Assembly: GCA_946122785.1 (NCBI GenBank)
Contig: CAMGYJ010000004.1
Coordinates: 8,950,150 to 9,014,149 of the forward strand
Direction of reading: 5' to 3'
Length of the DNA stretch: 64,000 nucleotides
Origin: Linum tenue
Lineage: Eukaryota; Streptophyta; Magnoliopsida; Malpighiales; Linaceae
The notes under the pieces are model-generated. The model made no database searches and was not told where the DNA came from. It worked only from the letters and a program-made list of their open reading frames with translations. The translations under genes were made by a program, and so were the position numbers. Below are positions 53,150-64,000 of the stretch, in pieces; position 1 is the first letter of the stretch; every line of letters starts with the position of its first letter.

Positions 53150-54800
53150 CCCCGTTGATGTCCAGATATGCCTCCTTGATTCTGGTCTAAATGCACACAT
53201 TTTACCCCTCATTTCTTGAGAGTTTGACTTTGCATTTCATTGTCTCTTGACCTATTTTACGCTCGGTTGTGCTTGTTTTGTCATATTTCAGGTCCTAGCA
53301 CGTGTAGAAGGGTCGAGGACGAGTTTCATGATGATTGGAGTCGAAACGTGCCAAAAGTGAAGAAAAGCGATCGTGACAATTGCCCCAAGACCATGCAGCG
53401 CGGAGGTTCCAGAACAGTTTGCCATCGCACTTGAGCCCAGCCAGTTCACGATCGCAAGACTGTGAACTCCAGCCCTAAACCGTGAAGTGACTTAGTGAAA
53501 CAGTGCGAATCTGCTTGACTTCACGGTCCAGGTCAAATGTTCACGGTCGTGAACTAGGACCGTGAACAGGCGTCGATCTGGGTATAAAAGGGGAAGTGAG
53601 TTGAAGGAAAAGGGGGAGAGCTTTTGGTAGAGTTTTAGTATTCAGAATAAAGGAGGGTTTCTAGTGAGAGATTAGGGTTTCCTCTTCCTATTCTAGAGAG
53701 AGAAAGTGACATTCATAGGAGGAAGAAGGAGATTTGGGCTTGCCCTAAGCTAGAGGATTGAAGGTTTCTTCTTCTCAAGGAAGATTCAAGCAACAAGGAA
53801 GGAAGATTGTCATCTCTTCATGGTTCTTTCTCTCCTTTTTGTTGATTTCCTTTGCGTAGCTATGGAATAGACCTCTTCACTTGGGTGTTGTAAACCCCAG
53901 CTTGAAATAGGTGATAGATTGTAAGGATTGAATGCTATGTGTGTGGGTTTGTGTTTAATGCAAAGTTTGAGGTATTTTCATGATGCTTGGGTTGTGTTCT
54001 TCATTTCTCATTACTATGCCAATTTGACCTAGGTAGAGAGAATTCTCATTTTTGTTAAGAGGCTTTGTTGAGATGGATTCCTTGGCCGGTTGAGTCACCT
54101 ACCTAGGGCAAATTAGGGAAAATCTCAAACTTTGATTTAGCACTTTAACTTGGGTTTACTTTGCTGTCCGGATTAAGTTTAGAGGGATTGGTTTTGCAAC
54201 CTTGGTTTTATCGGTTAAGAGAGCTAGGACTCTTGGCTTATTGTTGCAATCCTTAGCCTAAAGGTTAAGAGAGCTAGACTCCCTAGTTTATTATAGCAAT
54301 CCTTAATCCATTGATTGAGAGAGCTAATGTTCCTAGTTTAATTGTTCTCCTTAACCGATTTATTAAGAGATTGAGGTTTCCTTCACTTGTTGTGCCTTCC
54401 TACGGTGTATTAACACACCTCCACACATTTGCATTCGATTTGGGCGATCTTGATATGTAGTTAGGGGGAGCAATACTCGGGTGAACTCTTCTCTCATTGG
54501 GACAACCTCAATTTCTTTACTTGCTTGTTTTCATTTGTAGTTTTCTTAGTTTCCTTCACTTGTTGCGCCTTCCTAAGGTGTACACATCCACACATTTGCA
54601 TTCGATTTGGGCGATCTTGATATGTAGCTAGGGGGAGTAATACCCGGGTGAACTCTTCTCTCTTTGGGACAACCTCGATTTACTTTACTTGCGTGTTTTC
54701 ATTTGTAGTTTTCTTAGTTTTAAACCCAAAACGTTTGCTAGATAACAAACTAAGCGATTGAAGTAGGAGTACATGGACCGGCCCGAATTTGACAATTAAA
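53150..54800 (+). mobile_element. Athila-like LTR relic
   Basis: A non-coding stretch opening 'gttgatgtccagatatgcctcc' matches my memory of Athila-type LTRs. It contains phrases such as 'tttcaggtcctagcacgtg', a TATA box at 53582-53589 ('tataaaag') and long C/T and AG tracts. Exact ends and a target duplication could not be set. No second LTR or coding part is in the window. Confidence 0.45.
54378..54720 (+). repeat. 172-bp tandem duplication
   Basis: Two copies in tandem, each from 'tttccttcacttgttg' to 'tttgtagttttcttag', with about 90 percent identity. Confidence 0.85.
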
Positions 54801-54812
54801 ACGAGCACTTCT

Positions 54813-55100
54813 ACTATGCTATATTGGTGCTTTAATGTACAACTTAAAGTTGTACCATAATGTTAAATGTATAAGTTCAAGTTGTACCATAAAGAAATTT
54901 GTACTATTATGTTATGGTACAACTTTACAACTTGAAGTTGTACCATCACATAAAGGTACAAGTTCAAGTTGTACCATAAAAGAATTTGTACAAAAAGTAT
55001 AGGTACAATCTGAAGTTATACCATAACGTTAAATGTACAATTTTAAGTTGTACCGTAAAGGCAAAACCTTATAGCACCAATGCTATATAGCATTGTAAAA
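54813..55100. repeat. MITE-like element with AAGTTGTACC repeats
   Basis: Inverted ends contain 'atgctatattggtgct' and, inverted, 'atgctatatagcattggtgct'. The inside is made of about ten 'aagttgtac' or 'gtacaactt' boxes in both directions, separated by 'cataatgttaaatgta'-type spacers. No clear target duplication was found. Confidence 0.6.
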
Positions 55101-55853
55101 TTCCTCCAATTTAAACATGCTTGCCCTATACTGCACCCGGCTAGAGTTTATACTTGGGCTCTAGTCGGGATTTAATTCGCGGTGTAGTCCATGACGAGTC
55201 ACTCTTCTTCCACCACCGTAATGATGCTCGGTCGCAGCTGCTTAAACCTCGAAGCCACATACTCCCAACGGCTAGCAGAATATTAGGGTTCTTCGAAACT
55301 CTGAATCCCGGAGAAGCAAAGAAGCACCAAAATCCCTAGGAGGCGAAAGTTGGAGATGCGGGCTTCAAAGGGGTCTGAGGAGGAGGTAGAATTGTAATAT
55401 GGGCTCAAAGGAAAGGATTCGGGACAATATTCAAAGGGGTTCGAGAAGGAGGTGGAATCGAAATCTGGGAGAGGAGGAGAGGAATCGGGATCGGTCGAGG
55501 ACTCAGAGTTACCGTCGATGGTGGATCCATCGAGGAGGCAAATCGCCAGTGTTTGGAGGTGAGAGGATTTAAAAAAAATAGTTTCCTTTTCGATTTTAGG
55601 CTAAATTTGAAATTTTTTAATTTTTGTAAATTGACTTTTTGTAATTAAGTTAATGCTGACCGGGCGGTGAAGTGGTGGGTTGACCGTAGTCAACTGTCTT
55701 GACCGTTCAAGGTAACGGTCAAATCTCGAGTTTGGCCAATTTCATAATTTTGATGCATAGTTGAGGCCACAAAGTTATAAATCGAAAAGATTGAATATGA
55801 TGTTTAATATGTGAAAAGTTCGAGTCATACAAATATATTAACCCTTTTAACTA

Positions 55854-56830
55854 AAAAAAAAGTGGGTTTGCTCCAAGAGCAAATGTCAAAGTGCTAGTTC
55901 TCTTCTCTCGACTATAGTTTTTCTCATAATCTAGTTTACTATAGGTTCATCATTTTATTTAATTAATGTGCTCATTATTTTTATGCAAGTAGTAATAAAT
56001 AGTTAAAAAGAATATTTCGATGTAATTTATTAATTTGGACATTAAAAAGTTCTCATTAAATATGATGTTGCATTCCATGACCTACATTGATGGAGAATGA
56101 TTTCATCGAGAACTCAAGATCCCGTTAGTACGTGAAATCCCTCATCCTTTAGAAGTAAATACAACTTCATCTTGCCTTCAAAATTCAATCATGAATTGAT
56201 AATGGCTGACGAAACCACCCTCTAAAATTTCAATACAAGCCTTGGATAGAACTTCATCGGCAGGCTTCACCCATTTAGGTAGCGATTAGCTAAAGACATG
56301 ATAAGGAATTTGGGAAGAATAGAAGTGTTCATAGATTGAAAGAAGATGAGTTTTCTTTGTCACGAGAAAGAGAGAGAAAAATTGGAACTGGTGAAGGATA
56401 AGTGAAAAAAATCCGTGCGTCTCTTTCTTCTTAATATAGAATTCAAACATTTGTGTGCACAAAATCATATTAATCATACTTTTTCAAAATGACATCCATT
56501 TTAATATATTATGAGCTAAAGAAAAATAGAATGTTAATTTATACATATCTTAACATTTTATACATATTGTATAATGATGATATCCATGCATGACAGTATG
56601 AATATACTAACCACCATCTACCAACGTGCAAAATCGATTACCACCATCTACTATTGTGGTAGGGGGTGATATATTTGGTCCCAAAAATTGTTTCAGAAAT
56701 ATATGATGATTGACATTATTTTGCATATCACAATGAACTCGTTCCTTATGTGTAAAGACTTTTAAAATTCAAATTAAAACGAATGAAGGTGACGGGTCAT
56801 CTGCTAATTGTAGAAATAAAGATTGGTAAT
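55854..56830. other. Intergenic, nothing recognised
   Basis: About 980 AT-rich bases without a supportable feature. Confidence 0.5.
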
Positions 56831-58218
56831 GCAAAAATATGGGTTAATTGCATGGTTGGTCACTGAGATTACAAAAAACGTTTATGCTTGGTCACTGGAA
56901 ATATTTAAATCCAATCTTGGTCACTCAAATTAGTTGCATGGTTCAAGTTTGGTCACTCTCCGTCCAACTCCGTTAAATTTGCATGATGTGGCAGTCAACC
57001 CTCAAAGTTGACCGTTAACTCAGTGACGTGGCAACTAAAAAATAAATAATAAAATAAAGTTTAATCTTCTACCATTTCCAACTCATTTTCACAATAAAGT
57101 AAAATAAATAAAACAAAAAAAATATTATAATTACAAATTGAAAAGTGGCCAAAGAATCAATGTTTTGGTGGTGGATAAGGATAAACTAATCTCCTTAGAC
57201 CTTCAACATGAAAATTGAAAAGGAATCGGAATACAGGTGCTGCACAATATATACACCAGAATAAATGCATTATCTTGTACTTCATGGTAATTATTCGTCT
57301 TTATTAACGCTTTTCTTGCCTACTGTACTCTTCCCTTCTGCTCGCAGATTCAAACCCGACACCGCCCTCCGCCCCTCCACCGACACCCTCGTCGTCATCC
57401 GGTGGTTGTCCGATTACCATGTTCTTAGTCTACTGTGCATCTCCAATATAGTCTCACCGATGGCTCCCAACACTACGCCTCCTTCCTCCCCTCCTCCTCC
57501 TCCAGTCGTCGTCTTCGTTGACCACTTCTCCGTCGTGAATTCTCCTTCGCCACCCCCGCCGATTTCTGCTCTCCCCTGAAACCCCTCTCCTTCTCATCCT
57601 CCAATTAGACGAAATCACATGCTAATCATCGATAAATTAAGGCCTGATTTCAACAATTTGAACAAAACCAAATCTTACCTTCCTCGTCTCCTGTTCCCGT
57701 TGCGCCTCTTCGTTCTTCCTCGTCGTGTACTCTTTCGTGCACTCCCCAGTCGTCCCCACCAGCTCTTCACCGCCCCCAGCGGCTTCCCCACCAGCTTCGC
57801 CGTCTTATGCGCGGCATACTCCGCCGCCCCCTTCACCGCCCTCGTCGCCGCCTTCGTCCCCTCCACGGTCTTCTCCGTCTTGTAATGCGCCGCCAACTAG
57901 AAGGGAAGCGCCCCTTTTCAATTTGTAATTATAATATTTTTTATTTTACTTTCTTTTGAAAATGAGTTGGAAATGATAGAAGATTAAAATTTATTTTATT
58001 TATTATTTTTTAATTGCCACGTCACTGAGTTAACGGTCAACTTTGAGGGTTGACTGCCACATCAGACAAATTTAACGGAGTTGGACGGAGAGTGACCAAA
58101 CTTGAACCATTTAACTAATTTGAGTGACCAAGATTGGATTTAAATATTTCCAGTGACCAAACATGAATGTTTTTTATAATCTCGGTGACCAACCATGCAA
58201 TTAACCCGCAAAAAATAT
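56831..58218. mobile_element. Pack-MULE-like element
   Basis: The element is 56841-58207 (1367 bp), starting 'gggttaattgcatggttggt'. The terminal inverted repeats are about 300 bp (56841-57150 and 57910-58207). The flanks 'gcaaaaatat' and 'gcaaaaaatat' form a 10-11-bp target duplication differing by one A. The interior (57330-57900) is clearly more GC-rich than the ends and reads like coding DNA on both strands, suggesting captured gene fragments. One candidate is the plus piece after 'ctcgcag' (57346 onwards, 'RFKPDTALRPSTDTLVVIR'); the other is the minus frame 57675-57896. Confidence 0.88.
57675..57896 (-). pseudogene. Possible captured gene fragment in the Pack-MULE
   Basis: A 73-codon open frame starting 'MAAHYKTEKTVEGTKAATRA', with 'AVKGAAEYAAHKTAK'. 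Its Ala/Lys-rich helical repeats look like LEA-type or similar helical proteins, but the family cannot be named from this alone. It runs into Arg-rich low-complexity sequence. Confidence 0.35.
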
Positions 58219-58360
58219 TTCATCGAAAACATATATCATTTTTTAGATTTTGATGATCGTTCCTTTTGTGGAAAAATATTCAAAACCCAAGCAAAAATAA
58301 AGATGATACAAGTTTATTAAAAAAAAATTAAAAAGCATTTTGATCTCTTTCATCAGATCT
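58219..58360. other. Short spacer between two mobile elements
   Basis: Only 142 bp separate the Pack-MULE target duplication from that of the copia element. Confidence 0.5.
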
Positions 58361-58365
58361 AACTC

Positions 58366-58632
58366 TCTTGAGAGTGTTTATTATTATGTTGAACTCTTTG
58401 GGTACTTTTTAGTACTTTGTCTTTCTAGCCCTAGGAACTCTGTAGCAGGGCATATATATTGGCGTGAGTCTCTAATCAGTGTCTATATACTTCTGCGGCG
58501 CATACACTGTAGAACATAATAAAGCTTGAGATCGTTCTCCGTGGAGTAAGGTCATTCATATCAATTGGCAAGAACCACGTAAATCGTCGTGTTGTGTGAT
58601 TGTTTTTGCTTCCGTGTTCATGCTATTTTACA
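58366..58632 (+). repeat. 5' LTR of the copia element
   Basis: 267 bp, 'tcttgagag' to 'attttaca'. Its second base is C where the 3' copy has G. Confidence 0.9.
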
Positions 58633-58644
58633 TGGTATCAGAGC
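58633..58644 (+). other. Primer binding site (initiator tRNA-Met)
   Basis: 'tggtatcagagc' directly follows the 5' LTR. Confidence 0.9.
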
Positions 58645-58679
58645 TGGCTTTGCTCTAGGGATTCCTTTAAGTTTCTTTT

Positions 58680-59698
58680 ATGGGGAAGGACGAGGAAAAG
58701 GCTGTGATATCTTCCGCCACTGCTGTCGGTGCGGAGACGATCCCGCTGAACTCACCATTGTTTCTTTATCCTTCTGAAAACCCTGCCCAATTGTTTGGGA
58801 GTGACCTGCTCACGGATTCTAATTACGGTGAATGGGTCAATGACATGACCAAGGTTCTTATCGCAAAGAACAAGATGGCATTCGTTGACGGGACGTTAAC
58901 CAAGTCGGATGCCGGAAACAAGAGAGAACCGATGCTTGGGCACGCTGTGATGCCACCGTGAAGGGTTGGCTTAAGACGGCGATGACTAAGGAAGTCAGAA
59001 ACAGTGTTCGATCGGCTCTTACTGCAAGAGAAATATGGTCTGATCTTGAGCAGCGATTTGGAAAAGGTGCCACGCCGCGTGCGTATGAGATCCGACGTTT
59101 GCTAAACGGAACTCGCCAAGACAAGCTGACTGTCTCGGCGTTCTATACGCGACTTCGCACTTACTGGGACGAGATGCAAGCTATGAGTCCTGAACCTCGT
59201 TGCAAGTGTGATGGTTGTACTTGTGGAGGCTGCAAGTGTGACTTGCCACGACAGCAGCGCGAAAAGGCTGAGACTGAGCGCCTCTTCGAATTTCTTATGG
59301 GGCTGGATGACGCTTTCTCCGTCGTCCGTACGCAAGTGCTGAGCATGAAGCCCACTTCATCGCTTGCAGATGCGTATCAGGCCATCTCAACTGAAGAGCA
59401 GCAGCGCAATATAACTGCCGGACGTCGACCTACTGTGGAGGCAGCGGCGTTCCTGACGAGTGGCGATCAAACGCGTTCTGAGCGTGATCAAGTGGACAAG
59501 CCTAAGTGTACCCATTGTCATAGGCTGGGACACAAGGTGGACACATGTTACAAGCTGCATGGGCATCCACCGGACTTACCTAACACTCGACAAGGTGATC
59601 GCTCGAACAAGCAGAATCGGCAGCGCAATGAAGGCCCTCGAGCTGCTCATGTCGAGCCAGAAGGGAGTCCATTTCAACGGCACAATTTGATCAGTTGA
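58680..59698 (+). pseudogene. gag: Copia gag with one frameshift
   Basis: The first piece (58680 to about 58935) starts 'MGKDEEKAVISSATAVG' and includes 'LTDSNYGEWVNDMTKVLIAK', a copia gag N-terminal domain. A frameshift near 58935 moves the frame; the second piece continues 'GWLKTAMTKEVRNSV', has a Cys-rich insert ('CKCDGCTCGGCKC') and ends with a zinc knuckle 'CTHCHRLGHKVDTC'. Gag packages the RNA into virus-like particles in the cytoplasm. With the frameshift the full protein is not made. Confidence 0.88.
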
Positions 59699-59754
59699 AA
59701 CAGTTATTAGCAGATTCGGCAAAGTCATCATCACCGAACACTCCATAAGCGAAC

Positions 59755-62700
59755 ATGGCTGGTAACTTCTCTTATTTTTCTGATTGGTTGATTGACTCAG
59801 GATGTAATGAACACATCGTACGAGATACTAGTTGGTTAGATGAACTAGATGCTTCAACTATTTTTGCTCCGGTACGAATCCCAAACGGTGAGAGTGTACC
59901 TGTACACGGGACAGGTTCGGTCAGGTTAACTGAGAAGCTTACTCTTCGTCGTGTCTTACATGTGCCTGAATTCAAGTGTAACCTCTTATCCGTCAGCCGG
60001 TTGTGTAGGGATAATAATGTTGCACTGACGTTCATGGCTGATTTCTGCATTCTCCAGGCCTTACACTCCATGACCGTGATTGGGATTGGTGAGTCTCGGG
60101 ATGGCTTATATTATTTGCGTCGGGATCAAGGTGACTTGAGTCGTGCAGTTCGCTCCACAGCAGTGAGTGCGGCGGCTAGAAGACTGGAGCCCTCGAATCT
60201 TTGGCATGCTCGCCTAGGGCACTCCTCGACAGCCAAGTTTAATTTGCTCAGAAGTTCAATTAGTTGTAGGGATACTGTTCAGCCCGTGCAACATTGTGAC
60301 TCTTGTTTACGTGCTAAACAGTCTCGCACACCTTTCACTTTGAGCTCTATTAAGACGAAAGATTGTTTCGAGCTTATACATTTGGATATTTGGGGTGGTT
60401 ATCGTACCCCTGGCCTTGATGGTTCACGTTTCTTCCTGACTATTGTTGATGATTACAGTCGCACTACCTGGGTTTATTTGATGAAGTATAAGTCGAATAT
60501 AGAGCGTTATCTTAAAATGTTTTATCAGATGGTTCTCACCCAATTTCACAAGCGGGTTTGCAGGATTCAGGCAGATAATGGGTTGGATTTTGCTACCCAT
60601 TCGCTGCGAGACTTCTATGAGGAACAAGGAATTATTCTACAGACCACTTGCACTAATACTCCGCAGCAAAACGGGGTAGTAGAGCGCAAGCATCGACATC
60701 TCCTAGACATGGCACGCGCTTTACGGTTTCATAGTGGCCTTCCTACTCGTTTCTGGGGAGAGTGCGTGCTGACAGCTACTTATCTCATTAACCGGTTGCC
60801 TTTTGTTGTTCTAAGTAATAAGACACCTTATGCAGTTCTCCTGAACAACACTCCCTCCTATGCTCACCTACGGAACTTTGGTTGTCTCGTTTACGCTAAG
60901 GACACCCATCATGGGCTTGACAAGTTTGCAGAACGAGGGAGACCGTGTATTTTTGTTGGTTATCCTGCATCTCAAAAAGGTTACCGTGTCCACAATCCTC
61001 AATCCCGCAAAGTTTTCACCTCACGGGACGTCATTTTGTTGAGGATGTGTTTCCGTTCAAAGAGGCTCCGCAGGATGGGTCTTATGCCCCTCACATTACT
61101 GTGCCTGTTGCTGACCATGAAATTCCAGACGAGAGCCCATTTGCATTGCCCTTGAACGAGACCTCTTCTCCTTCTGAAGGGACGTTGCATGACCCTAGTT
61201 CTCCCATGCATGTGGATGAGTCCACAACTGAAGATACGCAGGACCCTTGTACTGCTTCGCCTCCCCATAGCTTACAAGCCACTCCACAATCAGGGAATCA
61301 TCATGCTTCCGACGCTGATCCCGCGGAAGGGACACCTGCCGATGCACCGCCACTTCCCCAACGCGGGTTGCGCGTTCATCGACGCCCTGCGCATCTCGAC
61401 ATTTATGATGTTGAGCTCCCAGGTCATGCTTCTCATTCCGTTGAATATCCTATTTCCAACCATGTTACGTATCATCGCTTTACTCCTTCTCATTGTGCTT
61501 ATTTGGCAGCGATTGCACGGATCCCGGAGCCTCGTCATTTCTCCCAGGCGGTTAAGCATCAGCACTGGCGCGAGTCAATGGAGAAAGAGATCCGCGCTTT
61601 GCTCGAGAATGGCACATGGACTTTGGAGCATTTGCCTCCCGGAAAGCGCTTGATTGATTATAAGTGGGTCTTCAAGGTCAAGTATCGCCCAGACGGTTCC
61701 ATTGATCGTTTCAAGGCGCGCCTGGTAGCAAAAGGATTTACTCAACAGGAAGGGGTTGACTTCCATGACACCTTTGCTCCCGTGGCAAAACTCGTCACTG
61801 TTCGCACTCTGATTGCAGTTGCTGCTCAACGTGGTTGGCCCTTCCATCAGTTGGATGTCAACAACGCGTTCTTACATGGAGATCTCGACGAGGAAGTCTA
61901 TATGCGAGTTCCTCAGGGGTTCGCTCAAGAGGGTGATCATCGTGTTTGCCGGTTGCGGAAATCTTTGTATGGGCTTCGTCAGGCATCCCGAAACTGGTAC
62001 ACAAAGTTCACTCAGGCACTTACCGAACTTGGTTTCCACACGTCTCGTGCAGATCCTTCCTTGCTCATTCGTCACACGTCGGGCTCCTTTGTAGCAGTCC
62101 TCATCTATGTGGACGATGTGGTGATCACAGGGACTGATCCGGTTTTTATCGTCCGCGTCAAACAATACCTTGATGACCGTTTTAGCATCAAGGATCTTGG
62201 TCCTCTCTAGTATTTTTTGGGCATTGAAGTGGCTCGCTCTGCCGAAGGAATTGTTCTGAGCCAGCGTAAGTATACTTTGGATATACTCCACGATGCTGGC
62301 GTGGAGGGTGCTCGTCCCAGTGGTTTCCCCATGGAGCAAAATCACACCCTCACTCGCCCCGCTGAAGAGGTGGTTGCTGATGCCAGTTCGTATCGCCGCC
62401 TAGTCGGTCCCCTTCTGTACCTCACGGTAACGCGGCCTGACATTGCCTATGTTGTTAACGTTTTGAGCCAGTTTGTGAATGCTCCAGGTCCTGAACATGT
62501 TGCTGCCGTCACCCGTGTCCTTCGCTATTTGAAGACTGCACTTGGGCAAGGTTTGTTCTTTCCTGCCCATGGAACGCTTGATCTAGTTGCCTACTGTGAT
62601 GGGGACTGGGCTGGTTGTCAATCCACTAGACGCTCTACGACCGGTTACTTTATCACTCTTGGTGGTGATCCCATTTCCTGGCGTGCTAAGAAGCAGAAGG

Positions 62701-63062
62701 TGGTTGCACGTTCTTCTGCTGAAGCTGAATACCGAGCTATGGCCAGCACTGTGAGTGAAGTCCTCTGGTTACGCTTTTTGCTTCGTGACCTGCAGGTTTC
62801 TTTACCTGGCCCCACTCAACTTTTCTGCGACAACCAAGCAGCCTTTCACATTGCTGCTAATCCGGTGTTCCACGAGCGCACTAAGCATGTGGAGATGGAC
62901 TTTTATTTTGTTTTTGAACGAGTACTCTCCGGTGAGATTAGCCCTCAGAAGATCGGTTCTCGGTCCCAGCTTGCTGACATTCTCACCAAGGCTCTTGGCA
63001 CTGAGCAGTTCCATTTCCTCGTGTCCAAGCTTTGTGTTTGTAGCCTTCACGCTCCAGCTTGA
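59755..63062 (+). pseudogene. pol: Copia pol with one frameshift and one nonsense codon
   Basis: Starts 'MAGNFSYFSDWLIDSGCNEH' (protease DSG). Then GAG-pre-integrase ('LWHARLGHSS'), integrase core ('HLDIWGGYRTPG', 'QADNGLDFATH', 'NGVVERKHRHLLD'), a frameshift near 61030 ('FTSRDVI'), reverse transcriptase ('KWVFKVKYRPDGS', 'QLDVNNAFLHGDL', 'IYVDDVVITGTD'), an in-frame TAG at 62208-62210 ('DLGPL*YFLGIEV'), and RNase H ('VAYCDGDWAG', 'SSAEAEYRAMA', 'LADILTKALG'), ending 63062. Every catalytic block is recognisable, so few changes separate it from an open polyprotein. Confidence 0.9.
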
Positions 63063-63069
63063 GGGGGCG

Positions 63070-63336
63070 TGTTGAGAGTGTTTATTATTATGTTGAACTC
63101 TTTGGGTACTTTTTAGTACTTTGTCTTTCTAGCCCTAGGAACTCTGTAGCAGGGCATATATATTGGCGTGAGTCTCTACTCAGTGGCCATATACTTCTGC
63201 GTCGCATACACTGCAGAACATAATAAAGCTTGAGATCGTTCTCCTTGGAGTAAGGTCATTCATACCGAATGGCAAAAACCATGTAAATCGTCGTGTTGTG
63301 TGATTGTTTTTGCTTCCACGTTTATGCTATTTTACA
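63070..63336 (+). repeat. 3' LTR of the copia element
   Basis: 267 bp, 'tgttgagag' to 'attttaca'. Confidence 0.9.
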
Positions 63337-63341
63337 AACTC

Positions 63342-64000
63342 CATTCAAAGTCAATTCACTAAATCTGATTATGCACAAATAAACAACTAAAAGTTGTACA
63401 TCCTAACCCATACCCATACCTCACCACACCATTAAGTTTGAGGAGGGAAAAAGGTCAAAACACTAAACAACGTCAATTTTAGTTTGGAAATTTTCTGAAA
63501 AAAATAAAATAACTATGAAGAATTAAAAAAAATATATAATATAGAAATGGCTAATTTTCTTTTCCTATTACATCTACCACCGTTGGATACTAATATAGAA
63601 AAAGCATTTTGCAGCCCAGGAAACGAACAAGAGACATATGAACAACCTATGCTATGTGAAAAAGCTAAGCCATTTCTACCTTCAATTTGTGTCTGATGTA
63701 GGCATGAATGCACAACCCTTCCCTCTCTCGTCAAGCTATACCCACGCTTGGAAGTTGGAACAGACTATGTTCAACATTTGTGGATAACTGAACATAAAAG
63801 GGAATATAACTGTAACATCAAAACATGGATTGTGATGTTAGATTTGCGAAATTGTTGGCCTCTATGCACATATGTGATTTCTTTCTTTCTTTCTAATTGG
63901 GCATTTTACTCTTTAACTATGACTTCACTTTTCGCATATAGCTAACATTTAGCTGATTGCTGGGTTTTTTACCAATACTTATAAAAGTGTACCGGAGATT
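63342..64000. other. Intergenic, nothing recognised
   Basis: About 660 AT-rich bases to the right edge, without a supportable feature. Confidence 0.5.

Larger units (their letters stand above)
50128..55853. mobile_element. MULE with about 196-bp TIRs, containing nested LTR relics
   Basis: The element is 50137-55844 (5708 bp). The terminal inverted repeats (50137-50332 and 55649-55844) begin 'gggttaatatattt' and match over about 196 bp with scattered changes. The flanking 9 bases, 'ttttatctt' and 'ttttaacta', agree at 7 of 9, so the target duplication has decayed or is coincidental. Inside lie a 2310-bp solo LTR, an Athila-like LTR relic and a GTACAACTT-repeat MITE. The remaining MULE interior is short. 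No transposase was recognised. Confidence 0.75.
58361..63341 (+). mobile_element. Ty1-copia retrotransposon, nearly full length
   Basis: The element is 58366-63336 (4971 bp), with 267-bp LTRs and target duplication 'aactc' (58361-58365 and 63337-63341). It has a Met primer site (58633-58644), gag, pol and a G-rich purine tract ('gagggggcg') before the 3' LTR. The LTRs differ at about 15 of 267 positions, so it is older than the elements at 16397 and 36481. The 5' LTR has lost its TG start (TC). Coding is broken by two frameshifts and one nonsense codon. Confidence 0.93.

Noticed and set aside
53240..53434. 64-codon frame in the Athila-like region
   Set aside because: LTR sequence; no coding signal.

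Overview
This is a gene-poor, transposon-rich window of nuclear DNA from a flowering plant, most likely a eudicot. Evidence for this is a spliced WNK kinase gene with short GT-AG introns, two OVATE family genes, a DUF641 (GIL1/IRKI-type) gene, a nuclear tRNA-Ala, and plant lineages of Ty1-copia, Ty3-gypsy, LINE, MULE and hAT-like elements. No bacterial, organellar or viral genes were seen.

Host genes are few: a seven-exon WNK4/5-type kinase (21180-24966, +), an OFP1/2/3-type OVATE gene (27648-28805, -), tRNA-Ala(UGC) (43906-43978, -), an OFP17-type OVATE gene (44874-45446, +) and a DUF641 gene (45890-47218, -). From memory of Arabidopsis, WNK4 and OFP3 are neighbours on chromosome 5, and OFP17, OFP2 and a DUF641 gene are neighbours on chromosome 2. 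The window therefore looks like the undivided ancestral block WNK-OFP-OFP17-DUF641, opened up by transposons.

Layout: 1-315 is a partial duplicate of sequence upstream of the WNK gene. 1257-11139 is a MULE (exact 9-bp target duplication) split by a decayed SIRE-like copia element, itself split by a solo LTR. 12745-13625 is a 5'-truncated LINE tail. 14323-15409 is a foldback MULE. 16397-19236 is a non-autonomous LTR element whose two LTRs look identical. The WNK and OFP genes follow. 29676-35090 is a composite MULE carrying an almost complete captured host gene, three copies of its terminal repeat and a piece of a MULE transposase gene. 35246-36100 is hAT-like. 36481-40610 is a chromovirus with an open pol frame but no gag. 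40744-41896 is a foldback MULE sharing its ends with the composite MULE. The tRNA, OFP17 and DUF641 genes follow. 50137-55844 is a MULE containing a 2.3-kb solo LTR, an Athila-like LTR relic and a GTACAACTT-repeat MITE. 56841-58207 is a Pack-MULE-like element. 58366-63336 is a nearly full-length copia element with two frameshifts and one nonsense codon.

The most striking structure is the MULE family at 29676-35090 and 40744-41896. Its members share terminal sequence and carry inner arrays of short CGGTGA...TCACCG hairpins, but the array units differ between members. One member has taken up a host gene with introns and then duplicated part of it. All calls are from reading the sequence; no database searches were run.
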